From contig CAMAZY010000015.1 in the NCBI GenBank assembly GCA_945863885.1, forward strand, positions 1 through 64,000: a stretch of 64,000 nucleotides of DNA, in the 5' to 3' direction. The notes beneath the pieces were generated by a model. The model was given only the letters and a program-made list of their open reading frames with translations, had not been told where the DNA came from and did not search any database. Both the position numbers and the translations under genes were made by a program. The DNA is from an uncultured Clostridia bacterium (lineage in GTDB: Bacteria > Bacillota > Clostridia > Oscillospirales > Acutalibacteraceae). This document shows, piece by piece, positions 46,582 through 53,992 of this stretch (position 1 is the stretch's first letter; every line of letters starts with the position of its first letter).

Positions 46582-46610
46582 TTGACATTTTCTGTCGATT
46601 AGGTTATAAT
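46582..46610 (+). promoter_or_regulatory. tRNA-Thr promoter
   Basis: Perfect TTGACA (46582-46587) and perfect TATAAT (46605-46610) with a 17-base spacer, the strongest promoter in the window and proper for a stable RNA. It starts about ten bases before the tRNA. Confidence 0.95.
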
Positions 46611-46628
46611 ATGCAAGCTATCTTAATT

Positions 46629-46704
46629 GCTGCTATGGCGCAGTCGGTAGCGCGCATCCTTGGTAAGGATGAGGTCACCAGTTCAAATCTGGTTAGCAGC
46701 TCCA
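46629..46704 (+). tRNA. tRNA-Thr, anticodon GGU
   Basis: The acceptor stem GCTGCTA pairs with TAGCAGC (46694-46700). The anticodon stem CATCC/GGATG encloses TTGGTAA, so the anticodon is GGT. The T arm is ACCAG-TTCAAAT-CTGGT, and CCA (46702-46704) is encoded. The discriminator base is T. Confidence 0.97.
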
Positions 46705-46740
46705 AAAATCCCGTTCGCATTTTTGCGGGCGGGATTTTTA
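46705..46740 (+). terminator. tRNA-Thr terminator
   Basis: AAAATCCCG and CGGGATTTT close a stem extended by CGC/GCG, followed by a T-run, right after the CCA. Confidence 0.88.
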
Positions 46741-46854
46741 CTTATTACCTCTTCACTCTTCACTTTTCACTCATAAAAATTCGGACGGGATTTTTGGAAA
46801 GGAAGAAGTAAGAGGGAATAGTGAAGAAGCTTGTGTGAAAGGGGATGAAGTGTT

Positions 46855-47307
46855 ATGAAAAACAGTCCGCTTATTGATAAGTCAAAAGCATTTGCACTTG
46901 AAATAATCAAAGTGTGCAATACGGTCAAACAAACCAAAAAGGAAACGGCTTTAACCAATCAACTAATTCGTAGTGGTACAAGTGTTGGGGCTAACATCCG
47001 TGAAGCGTTCTACGGTCACGGCAAGGCTGATTTTATCGCAAAACTTCAGATTGCGTTGAAAGAGTGCAGCGAAAGCGAATATTGGATTGAACTGTTGATC
47101 AAAAGCGGATATTTTGATGACAGAAAAGTGCGTGATATGTGTATCGAGGTGAAAAAGCGCTTATCGCTTCACTTAACACCGCTAAATCCAACCAAACGTA
47201 ATGGTAGTCTTATAGACAAAGAAAACGGCTCTGACCCTTTTTCCGGGTTCAGAGCTGTTTTTCTATTTTTTCTTCAGCCGTTCGACGAGCATACAGACAA
47301 ACCGTAA
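46855..47307 (+). pseudogene. Four-helix-bundle (S23-like) protein gene with a C-terminal frameshift
   Basis: Residues 1-100 match the S23 family of small four-helix proteins (NQLIRSGTSVGANIREA, FIAKLQIALKECSESEYWIELL). After codon MCIE at about 47148 the frame slides. Reading one base back, as if a G had been lost from the GAGG run (47146-47149), restores a family-like tail (LIASLNTAKSNQT) ending in TAA at 47199-47201. Unshifted, the frame runs through the terminator at 47225-47264 to give an unrelated tail. This is either a true single-base deletion or a sequencing error. S23 proteins often accompany rRNA insertion sequences or accessory islands. Confidence 0.7.
47225..47264. terminator. 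Terminator of the four-helix-bundle gene
   Basis: GGCTCTGACCC pairs with GGGTTCAGAGC (47245-47255), with T-runs on both sides. It also lies just past the stop of the leftward XRE gene. Confidence 0.85.
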
Positions 47308-47574
47308 ATCACTATCGCTGAGCTTTACTATGTCGGCCAATACCTGTCCCGAAAGTTTGGGATTGACTATGTCCTTATTGAAGAAGTCGGCGGGGGAGAT
47401 TGCAAAATATTCGCAGATTGCAAAAAACTCCGTCATGGACGGTAATGTTTTTCCCGAAGAAATGTTATTGACGTATCCTCGGCTGTGACCTAAGTCATAG
47501 CTCATTTTATACTCGGAAACACCTTTTTGAAGCCGTAGCTGCGTTATGCGTTCACGAACAAATTCAGCGTTCAT
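47263..47574 (-). CDS. XRE-family HTH transcriptional regulator
   Basis: The 103-residue protein is a helix-turn-helix domain (residues 5-65, QKGVSEYKMSYDLGHSRGYVNNISSGKTLPSM), typical of phage-repressor-like regulators, plus a C-terminal helix. I chose the ATG at 47574, preceded by GGGAGGT, over a further-upstream start at 47598. It reads away from repeated AAAATGTTA sites in the 47630-47711 region and probably binds them, repressing itself and the divergent membrane protein gene. Confidence 0.85.
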   Translation of the reverse strand: MNAEFVRERITQLRLQKGVSEYKMSYDLGHSRGYVNNISSGKTLPSMTEFFAICEYFAISPADFFNKDIVNPKLSGQVLADIVKLSDSDLRFVCMLVERLKKK

Positions 47575-47629
47575 ATGATTACCTCCCATTATTAGCATAC
47601 AGCCGAATGAGGGTAAAATATAAGCTTTA

Positions 47630-47711
47630 AAAATGTTAAAACTATTGACACGTACTTTTTAAAATGTTATTATACGCTTGAAAATGTTATATCGACAAAT
47701 TATAACGTTTT
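47630..47711. promoter_or_regulatory. Divergent control region with repeated operator-like sites
   Basis: AAAATGTTA occurs three times in direct orientation (47630-47638, 47661-47669, 47681-47689), and a near copy AAAACGTTA lies inverted at 47703-47711. A rightward promoter, TTGACA (47645-47650) with TATTAT (47668-47673) at 17 bases, overlaps the second copy. The layout suits repression by the adjacent XRE protein. Confidence 0.65.
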
Positions 47712-47843
47712 AAAAATGGCTAAACGTGCAAAAAGCTTGCATTTTCCGTGTGTGCAGGTTTTGATTGCGTACACTTTTTAATTAAGGAGGGTCGGAGAAA
47801 ACAGTCCAGCACGAAAATACAAAAATGAAAGAAGCTGAATTCT

Positions 47844-48452
47844 ATGGATTATTTAATTTTTGGCCTTATCGTATTAGCACTTATTTTAGGACCTGTAGGA
47901 ATAATTGTTCTTATAGTTGATTTAGTAAAACACAAAAGCAAAAAAAATCCCCTTATTTTATTATCAATATCAATAATTTGTTTTGTTGTCAGTGTGTCGC
48001 TGCTTGTAACAACCGGTTCCGGCAACACTTCGCCAAATGGTGGTTCTACACCGGCTTATGCGAACAATCAAAGTTCAAATGCCATGTCCGATGAAGAGGT
48101 TTTCGCTGCAAAGTTCTGTATGGCTTATATGAATCTACTCAAGAACCCCTATTCTTTTAAAGTTCAATCTATCTGGGTTTATGACGGAAGTTCCGATAGC
48201 GTATATGGAAACGGATATTATGCAGTCTACGTTAAATATACTGCCGAAAACAGTTACGGAGCAGACGTTGCTAACCATATTGCCACAATGGGTTGTATAA
48301 GCGATACTGAACTCAACATGATCGCTTCAAAAGATGCTACTTATTTAAGTGCCTTTACTACGAACGATGAATTTACAGAAAGAGATTTGAGCGATTTTAG
48401 TTTGCTTGATGCCAACAAGATACAAAATTATATAAATAATAACTACAATTAA
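47844..48452 (+). CDS. Two-helix membrane protein of unknown function
   Basis: The 202-residue protein has two membrane helices (about 4-26 and 36-56), a Gly/Ser/Asn-rich linker (about 57-80), and an outward domain of about 120 residues with two Cys (CMAYM, MGCIS), many Tyr, and a strand-rich middle (SFKVQSIWVYDGSSD). I recognise no family. The message would start near 47680 under the divergent promoter; the ribosome site is weak, with only GAAAGAAG about nine bases upstream. It is markedly AT-rich compared with the surrounding genes, as is the XRE gene. Confidence 0.7.
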   Translation: MDYLIFGLIVLALILGPVGIIVLIVDLVKHKSKKNPLILLSISIICFVVSVSLLVTTGSGNTSPNGGSTPAYANNQSSNAMSDEEVFAAKFCMAYMNLLKNPYSFKVQSIWVYDGSSDSVYGNGYYAVYVKYTAENSYGADVANHIATMGCISDTELNMIASKDATYLSAFTTNDEFTERDLSDFSLLDANKIQNYINNNYN

Positions 48453-48470
48453 AATTACATAATGACAATA

Positions 48471-48535
48471 AAGTCGGGCATTTAACACATAATATAATCA
48501 ATGATTATACTTGTTAAATGTCTGACTTTGTTTTA
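48471..48535 (+). terminator. Terminator of the membrane protein gene
   Basis: A 15-base stem, GTCGGGCATTTAACA with TGTTAAATGTCTGAC, with one or two mismatches and a 24-base loop, then TTTGTTTT. Confidence 0.8.
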
Positions 48536-48630
48536 CAACAAATTTCTAAAATCGCAACATAATTATAAACCGTAGTTCTGCTCAATCCGTACACCCTTGC
48601 GAACAATGACAGATTCAGAGTCCCAAACTG
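48514..48630 (-). pseudogene. Recombinase-like HTH remnant
   Basis: The minus strand encodes 38 residues ending in a stop at 48514, with an HTH of resolvase type (LFARVYGLSRTTVYNYVAIL). There is no start codon or ribosome site; upstream it runs into a terminator hairpin. This is the C-terminal DNA-binding end of a serine recombinase or a transposase, cut off from its body. Chance similarity cannot be excluded for so short a piece. Confidence 0.45.
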
Positions 48631-48634
48631 AATA

Positions 48635-48682
48635 CAAAAACAACCGCAGACCGGAATGCCGTTCCCGTCTGCGGATTCTTTT
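48635..48682 (-). terminator. Terminator of the alcohol dehydrogenase gene
   Basis: CCGCAGAC...GGAA pairs with TTCC..GTCTGCGG; leftward it is followed by TTGTTTTTG. Confidence 0.85.
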
Positions 48683-48687
48683 ATGTT

Positions 48688-49851
48688 TTAAAATGCTTCT
48701 TTCAGTATTCCCAGCACCTCGTCCGCCGTCAGGTCGTGATACCCACCGCCGACGATGGTCGAATTGGCAATCAGCGGGAGCATCTCTTCGGTCGCTCCGA
48801 GTGAGTGGATGTTTGTTGCCATTTTGCTGTCCTTGAAGAACTGTTCGAGCCTGTCGATACCCTCAAGAGCGACCTGCTCGTCCGTTCTGCCGTTCTGATG
48901 CACGCCGAAGACTTTTTTGGCAAAGCGTGCGAACTTTTCGGGTGCAAACTTGTACATAAAGCGGTAATACGCCGGCGAAATCGCCGCAAGACCCATTCCG
49001 TGGGCACAGTCGGTGTAAGCGCCGAGCTGATGCTCAATCATGTGTACCTGCCAGTCCTGCATTTTGGAAACGCCGGTAATCGTGTTGAGCGCCACCGTTG
49101 CCGCCCACATGATGTTACTTCTTGCCTCGTAGTCTTTCGGGTTTTCGAGCGCTTTCGGCGTGCTGTCAATGACACAGCGCATGAGCGCTTCTAAAAGATA
49201 GTCCGAAACGTTGTTGTCGTCGCCTGAGAAGTACTGCTCCATCAAATGCGACAGAATGTCGGCAATACCGCTTACCATCTGATATTCGGGCAGGGTGTAG
49301 GTGTATTCGGGATTGAGAATCGAAAACTTCGGATAGACCTTCGGCGGGAAAACTCTGCCGTTTTTAAGCATCACGTCCTCGTTCGTGACGACCGAGCCGC
49401 CGTTCATCTCCGAGCCGGTGCCGACCATCGTCAATACGGACGCCACAGGCACGATTTTGTTGTCCACGTCCTCTTCGTTCACCCAATATTTTGTCCAGGC
49501 GTCGCCCTCACAGTAAGCCGTGACGGATACCGCCTTACAGCAGTCGATGGTTGAGCCGCCGCCGACCGCAAGAATCAGGTCGACATTGTTGTCTCTTACA
49601 AGCTGTGCGCCCTCAAGGACTTTTTTGTACGTCGGGTTCGGCATGATGCCGGAAAACTCGATAACAGTCTTGCCGGCTTCTTGAAGTGTTTTCGTGACCT
49701 CGTCGTAGATGCCGTTTTTCTTGATGGCGCCTTTGCCGTAGGCGAGCATGACAGTGTCGCCGAAAGAAGCAAGCTCGCCTTTAAGAGCCTGCATGGCGTT
49801 TTTGCCGAAGTGGATTCGGGTCGGGTTGTAAAAAGTAAAATCGTATAACAT
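48688..49851 (-). CDS. Iron-containing alcohol dehydrogenase (BdhA/YqhD-like)
   Basis: The 387-residue enzyme has the NAD(P)-binding GGGSTIDCCK (about 95-104) and the metal-site residues in DILSHLMEQYF, MIEHQLGAY and DCAHGMG. The MLYDFTFYNPTRIHFGK start and the size fit the NADPH-dependent butanol dehydrogenase/YqhD branch, which reduces short-chain aldehydes in fermentation. The natural substrate is not readable. It stands alone with a terminator behind it. Confidence 0.93.
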   Translation of the reverse strand: MLYDFTFYNPTRIHFGKNAMQALKGELASFGDTVMLAYGKGAIKKNGIYDEVTKTLQEAGKTVIEFSGIMPNPTYKKVLEGAQLVRDNNVDLILAVGGGSTIDCCKAVSVTAYCEGDAWTKYWVNEEDVDNKIVPVASVLTMVGTGSEMNGGSVVTNEDVMLKNGRVFPPKVYPKFSILNPEYTYTLPEYQMVSGIADILSHLMEQYFSGDDNNVSDYLLEALMRCVIDSTPKALENPKDYEARSNIMWAATVALNTITGVSKMQDWQVHMIEHQLGAYTDCAHGMGLAAISPAYYRFMYKFAPEKFARFAKKVFGVHQNGRTDEQVALEGIDRLEQFFKDSKMATNIHSLGATEEMLPLIANSTIVGGGYHDLTADEVLGILKEAF

Positions 49852-50798
49852 AAGAGTACCTCCTTAATTAAATGCGTAATTCGTAATGCGTAATTGCGGG
49901 GACAGAACAGATGGTAGATTTTAGATGTCAGATGTAGAAGTGGCTGCGGGTTTCCTTTGAGCCAAAGGGAAGCTGTTTTCCGCAGAGTCGTCTTTTCCGT
50001 GACAAAAAGTCTGTTGATTTTTTAAGTGACGGGAAGCCGGGCGGCTTAAAACGAGTTATGGTTAAATTTTAGTTTAGCGGTGTAAAGGTTAGTCTGTTCT
50101 TTTTGGTTTTAATTTGTTCTATATCTTTAACTTTGCGCTAATGCCGCGCGGGCACTTACTTTCTGACCGAAGCGTCAGAAAGTAAGCAAAGAGCGCTTTT
50201 TCGTAGAGGAAAAACACTAAGGGTGGTCGCACTTTTGCGTTGAGGATGGTTTGTTCTCTCCTGCTTTTTGTGTAATTTTTAGAACAGGATGTCGAAATCA
50301 ATAACTATGGTATCACATACCGGCTGAAAGCAAGCTGTCAGGAAAGACCAAACTCAATACCTATTGCGTCAGGCATCGAGGGGCAGTGACTGACAACTAC
50401 GAAAAAGGAAGTTAGAGAACTTTGTGTCTTTCCGTTTCGTCCCACTGTGCCTGACTCCAAAGGCTATGGGACGGTACCGCTGACTTGCAATAGCATTTTC
50501 GACCCGCAGTTTTTTCCTCGCCCTCAAGGCGAGAAAAAACTCGGCTGAGAAAATGCGCTCTTAAAAGCGCTTCTTTGCTTACTTTCTTTCGTGACTGAAA
50601 GAAAGTAAGTGCCCGCGCGGCATTAGCGCAAAGTTAAAGATATAGAACAAATTAAAACCAAAAAGAACAGACTAACCATTGCCTCTACAAACTAAAATTT
50701 ACCGTTCAACTAACGGCTAGGGCTGTCAGTTTCCAATCAAGCACCGTGTACCCCGGGATTGCCGTCGTCACACGACAAACTAAAATTTACTGCTCAAC
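49852..50798. repeat. Long noncoding repeat region with two inverted copies of the dispersed element
   Basis: No gene is seen in about 950 bases. A leftward copy of the dispersed family has its core GCTAATGCCGCGCGGGCAC at 50137-50155; a rightward copy has the reverse complement at 50609-50627. Each is flanked by hairpins (for example ACTTTCTGACC/CAGAAAGT and ACTTTCTTTC/GAAAGAAAGT). The 280-base spacer (50290-50570) is a third, separate sequence with a GC-rich hairpin CCTCGCCCTCAAGGCGAGAA near 50511-50530. The TAATTCGTAATGCGTAATTG phrase lies at 49869-49895. Confidence 0.75.
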
Positions 50799-51191
50799 TT
50801 ACGGCTTCTCAATTCCGTTTTTCAGCTCCCGTTCTTTTTTTAAGATGATCTCATCATAATAATTGATCTTAAAATTGAGCCTGTCCAAAGACGCATTGAG
50901 CGATTCGATTTTTTCGATCAGCTGTTGCCGCTGATTGACGAGAATCTGCTTTCTCTCTTTGGCGGTGCTGTCTCCCTGCTTGCAAAGCTCAACGTATTTC
51001 GAAAGCACCTCGACCGGAAGCCCGGCGTTCCTCATACATATGATGAACTCTACCCAGCCGCAGGCAGTCTCGTCGTAGTCGCGGATTCCGCCCGGCGTCC
51101 TCGGTACATCGGGAATCAACCCTGTTTTTTCGTAATAGCGCAGGGTGTCGGCGGAAATGCCGTATTTTTCGCTGACCTGTTTAATTGTCAT
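50799..51191 (-). CDS. MerR-family transcriptional regulator
   Basis: The 130-residue protein has the MerR winged helix (MTIKQVSEKYGISADTLRYYEKTGLIPDVPRT) at residues 1-40, the second helical part (WVEFIICMRNAGLPVEVLSKYVELCKQG) and a C-terminal coiled coil for dimerisation. No metal-site Cys cluster is present, so an organic or redox signal is more likely than metal. It overlaps the flavoprotein stop by four bases and surely is co-transcribed and may regulate it. Confidence 0.92.
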   Translation of the reverse strand: MTIKQVSEKYGISADTLRYYEKTGLIPDVPRTPGGIRDYDETACGWVEFIICMRNAGLPVEVLSKYVELCKQGDSTAKERKQILVNQRQQLIEKIESLNASLDRLNFKINYYDEIILKKERELKNGIEKP

Positions 51192-51727
51192 AAGCCAAGA
51201 CCCGTTTCGTATGCCTGCTTCATGACCTGTGCATTGCTTCTGATGTCGCCCGGCTTGGTCGCACCGATTCCTTTTATCACGCCGGCAAGCGTAACGCCCT
51301 CGAAGCAGTCAATCCAGCCGTTTATGTCGCTGATACTGCCGTCTACCGCACTTTCTTCGTCTTCGGCGGCGGTCGAAATCAGATAGACCTCTTTGAAATC
51401 ATGCCCGAGGGTATAAATCGGATTCATGCGGTCAAGAAAGGTCTTCAGCTGACCGCTGACCGAGTAGTAATACACCGGCGAAGCGAAAACAAGCACCTCG
51501 GCGTGTCTGACTGTGTCAATCAGCGGTGCAATGTCGTCTTTAATCACGCATTTTCCCGTTTTCTGACAGGCGAGACAGCCTTTGCAGAATTTCATGTCAA
51601 GCTCACGCACAAAAATTTCGGTTACCTTGTGTCCTTTTTCCTCGGCACCTTTTTTGAATTCGGCGGCGAGAAGCTCACTGTTGCCGTTCTTTCTCGGCGT
51701 TGAAGAAACGATGACGATATTTTTCAA
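51188..51727 (-). CDS. Flavodoxin-like NAD(P)H-dependent oxidoreductase
   Basis: The 179-residue product has the flavodoxin-fold FMN loop SSTPRKNGNSELLA near its start and the family's CKGCLACQKTGKC (four Cys, as in iron-sulfur flavoprotein relatives), plus SPVYYYSVSGQLKTFLDR for FMN. It should reduce quinones, nitro compounds or other electrophiles with NAD(P)H. The start is a TTG at 51727, preceded by AAAGGAG; the frame runs further up but without a ribosome site. It overlaps the MerR gene by four bases. Confidence 0.85.
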   Translation of the reverse strand: MKNIVIVSSTPRKNGNSELLAAEFKKGAEEKGHKVTEIFVRELDMKFCKGCLACQKTGKCVIKDDIAPLIDTVRHAEVLVFASPVYYYSVSGQLKTFLDRMNPIYTLGHDFKEVYLISTAAEDEESAVDGSISDINGWIDCFEGVTLAGVIKGIGATKPGDIRSNAQVMKQAYETGLGL

Positions 51728-51824
51728 ATTGATCACTCCTTTGATGTTTCCTGCAAACATTATACAACTTAGAGCTGACTTCAAGTCAAGACTTTTTAAA
51801 AAATATTTTTTCTTTCTTTCGCTC

Positions 51825-51852
51825 TTGACAAATGAGGGAATCCGACTATAAT
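51825..51852 (+). promoter_or_regulatory. htpG promoter
   Basis: TTGACA (51825-51830) and TATAAT (51847-51852) are 16 bases apart. Confidence 0.9.
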
Positions 51853-51857
51853 ATATT

Positions 51858-51884
51858 TTAGCACTCAAGGCAAAAGAGTGCTAA
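51858..51884. promoter_or_regulatory. CIRCE element (HrcA operator) at htpG
   Basis: A perfect TTAGCACTC and GAGTGCTAA with a nine-base gap, the exact CIRCE consensus. It lies at the expected transcription start of htpG, so HrcA should repress the gene until heat shock. Confidence 0.97.
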
Positions 51885-51925
51885 TTTTAGCAATTGTTAA
51901 TTATTACATACAGGAGTTGAATATC

Positions 51926-53803
51926 ATGGCAAAAAAACAGTTTAAGGCGGAATCGAAAAAGCTTCTTGATATGATGATCAATTCGATTTACACCAACAAG
52001 GACATCTTTCTTCGTGAGCTGATCTCGAACGCAAGCGACGCCCTCGATAAGCTCTATTACCGTTCGCTTTCCGACAACGAATCCGGTCTTTCAAGAGACG
52101 ACTTCAAAATTCAGATTAAAATTGATAAGGAAAACCGCACGCTGACGATTTCGGATAACGGCTGCGGCATGAGCAAGGAAGAACTGGAAAGCAACCTCGG
52201 CACGATTGCAAAAAGCGGCTCGCTCGATTTCAAGAGCGGACTTGAGGGCAAGAGCGAGGTCGAAATCATCGGTCAGTTCGGTGTCGGCTTCTATTCGGCG
52301 TTCATGGTCAGCGACACCGTGACCGTAGTCAGCCGTGTTCACGGGGCTGAGGAGGCGTATCAGTGGGAGTCAAGCGGAGCTGACGGCTATACGATTAAGG
52401 AAACCGAAAAGAGCGAACCGGGCACCGTCATTACCCTGAAAATCAAGGAAAAGACCGAAGAATTCGATTACGATAAGTACCTTGAACAGTACACAATCGA
52501 GGACATTGTTAAAAAGTATTCCGATTATATCCGCTACCCGATTATGATGGATATGACCGAATCGAAGCTTAAAGAGGGCAGTGAGGACGAATACGAAACC
52601 GTTGTCACCCCGACGCAGCTGAACAGTATGGTACCGCTTTGGAGAAAGAACAAGAACGAAATCACCGAAGAGGAATATGAGGAGTTTTATAAGGCAAAGT
52701 TTTACGACTATGAAAAGCCGCTTCTGACCGTTCATTCAAAGACCGAGGGTCAGGTAACCTACGACGCTTTGCTGTTCGTTCCGTCGCACGCTCCGTTTGA
52801 TTATTATACAAAAGGCTATGAAAAAGGCTTGCAGCTTTATTCGAACGGCGTTCTGATTATGGATAAGTGCGCCGATCTTCTTCCCGATTACTTCAGCTTC
52901 GTCAAGGGTCTTGTTGACTCTGCCGACCTTACGCTGAATATTTCGAGAGAAACGCTTCAGCAGGATCATATTCTCAAGATTATTGCCAAGAATCTTGAAA
53001 AGAAGATCAAGTCCGAGCTTGAAAAAATGATGAAGAACAAGCGTGAGGACTACGAGACGTTTTATAAGGCGTTCGGCCTTCAGCTCAAATACGGCGTTTA
53101 TGCCGACTACGGCATGAACAAGGACGTTTTGCAGGATTTGCTGATGTTCTGGTCATCAAGCGAAAAGAAGCTTGTCACGCTCAAGGAATATGTTTCGAGA
53201 ATGAAAGAGGAGCAAAAAGCCATCTACTTTGCCTGCGGCGAAACGAACGACAAGATTGATATGCTTCCGCAGGCGGATGCTGTCAAGGAAAAAGGCTATG
53301 AGATCCTTTACTGCACCGACGATGTGGACGAATTTGCGCTTCAGATGCTTCGTGAATACGACGGAAAGTCATTTATGAATATCTGTGCCGACAAGCTTGA
53401 CCTTGACACCGACGAGGAAAAGGAAGAGCTGAAAAAGGAGAACGAGGACACGAAAGAGCTTCGTGACTTCATGAAAGAAACCCTCGGCGACAGCGTCAGC
53501 GAGGTTGTATTTACAAACAAGCTGAAAAACTATCCGGTCTGCCTGACAAGTGAGGGTATGCTCTCTCTTGAAATGGAAAAGGTGCTCGCTTCCATGCCGA
53601 ACTCGAACGGAATGAAAGCGAAGATTGCGCTTGAGATCAACCGTGACCACCCGATTGCCGCAAAGCTGAAGTCACTTTTTGAAACGGACAAGGAAACGGT
53701 CAAAAAGTATACGAAGATTCTGTATGCACAAGGCTGTCTGATCGGCGGAAAGACGATTGAAAACCCGGCGGAATTCAGCGAGCTTGTCAGCGAGCTGATG
53801 TAA
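51926..53803 (+). CDS. htpG: Molecular chaperone HtpG (Hsp90)
   Basis: The 625-residue protein has the N-terminal ATP domain (ELISNASDALDKL, DNGCGMSKEEL, GTIAKSGSLDF, GQFGVGFYSAFMV), the middle domain (with SNGVLIMDKCADLLPDYF) and the C-terminal dimerisation part. Length and order are normal. It remodels proteins in an ATP-dependent cycle in the cytoplasm. The ATG at 51926 has CAGGAG upstream; the frame is open 48 bases further but covers the CIRCE element. Control by HrcA through CIRCE is direct in the sequence. In Bacillus subtilis htpG lacks CIRCE. Confidence 0.97.
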   Translation: MAKKQFKAESKKLLDMMINSIYTNKDIFLRELISNASDALDKLYYRSLSDNESGLSRDDFKIQIKIDKENRTLTISDNGCGMSKEELESNLGTIAKSGSLDFKSGLEGKSEVEIIGQFGVGFYSAFMVSDTVTVVSRVHGAEEAYQWESSGADGYTIKETEKSEPGTVITLKIKEKTEEFDYDKYLEQYTIEDIVKKYSDYIRYPIMMDMTESKLKEGSEDEYETVVTPTQLNSMVPLWRKNKNEITEEEYEEFYKAKFYDYEKPLLTVHSKTEGQVTYDALLFVPSHAPFDYYTKGYEKGLQLYSNGVLIMDKCADLLPDYFSFVKGLVDSADLTLNISRETLQQDHILKIIAKNLEKKIKSELEKMMKNKREDYETFYKAFGLQLKYGVYADYGMNKDVLQDLLMFWSSSEKKLVTLKEYVSRMKEEQKAIYFACGETNDKIDMLPQADAVKEKGYEILYCTDDVDEFALQMLREYDGKSFMNICADKLDLDTDEEKEELKKENEDTKELRDFMKETLGDSVSEVVFTNKLKNYPVCLTSEGMLSLEMEKVLASMPNSNGMKAKIALEINRDHPIAAKLKSLFETDKETVKKYTKILYAQGCLIGGKTIENPAEFSELVSELM

Positions 53804-53814
53804 ACAAAGCCGGA

Positions 53815-53900
53815 GGCTTTGTCAATTCGTAATTCGTAATTCGTAATGCGTAATTGCGGGGAAAAACGATAATTGCTTTTCGCTTTTCGTCGCAGAGATA
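53815..53900. repeat. Short direct repeats after htpG
   Basis: TAATTCG occurs three times in series (53826-53846), then TAATGCGTAATTGCGGGG. The same phrase stands at 49872 and, inverted, near 28799. Confidence 0.6.
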
Positions 53901-53940
53901 AAAATTTCCCCACAGAAGCGGTTTTCTGTGGGGAAATTTT
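53901..53940. terminator. Bidirectional terminator between htpG and the MFS gene
   Basis: AAAATTTCCCCACAGAA pairs with TTCTGTGGGGAAATTTT across a GCGG loop, a 17-bp perfect stem with A/T ends that works either way. Confidence 0.88.
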
Positions 53941-53992
53941 GTGTCAAATATTCTGACTTCTGACCGCTGAACTCTCATTTCTTACAAAAGTC

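Noticed and set aside
46705..48690. Duplicated tRNA-Thr 3' end as an attachment-site pair
   Set aside because: I found no second copy of the T arm and acceptor sequence in this interval.
50281..50580. Group II intron or tmRNA/RNase P RNA in the spacer
   Set aside because: No domain V hairpin, no GUGYG start, no tag-peptide frame, and no RNase P core motif could be found by eye.
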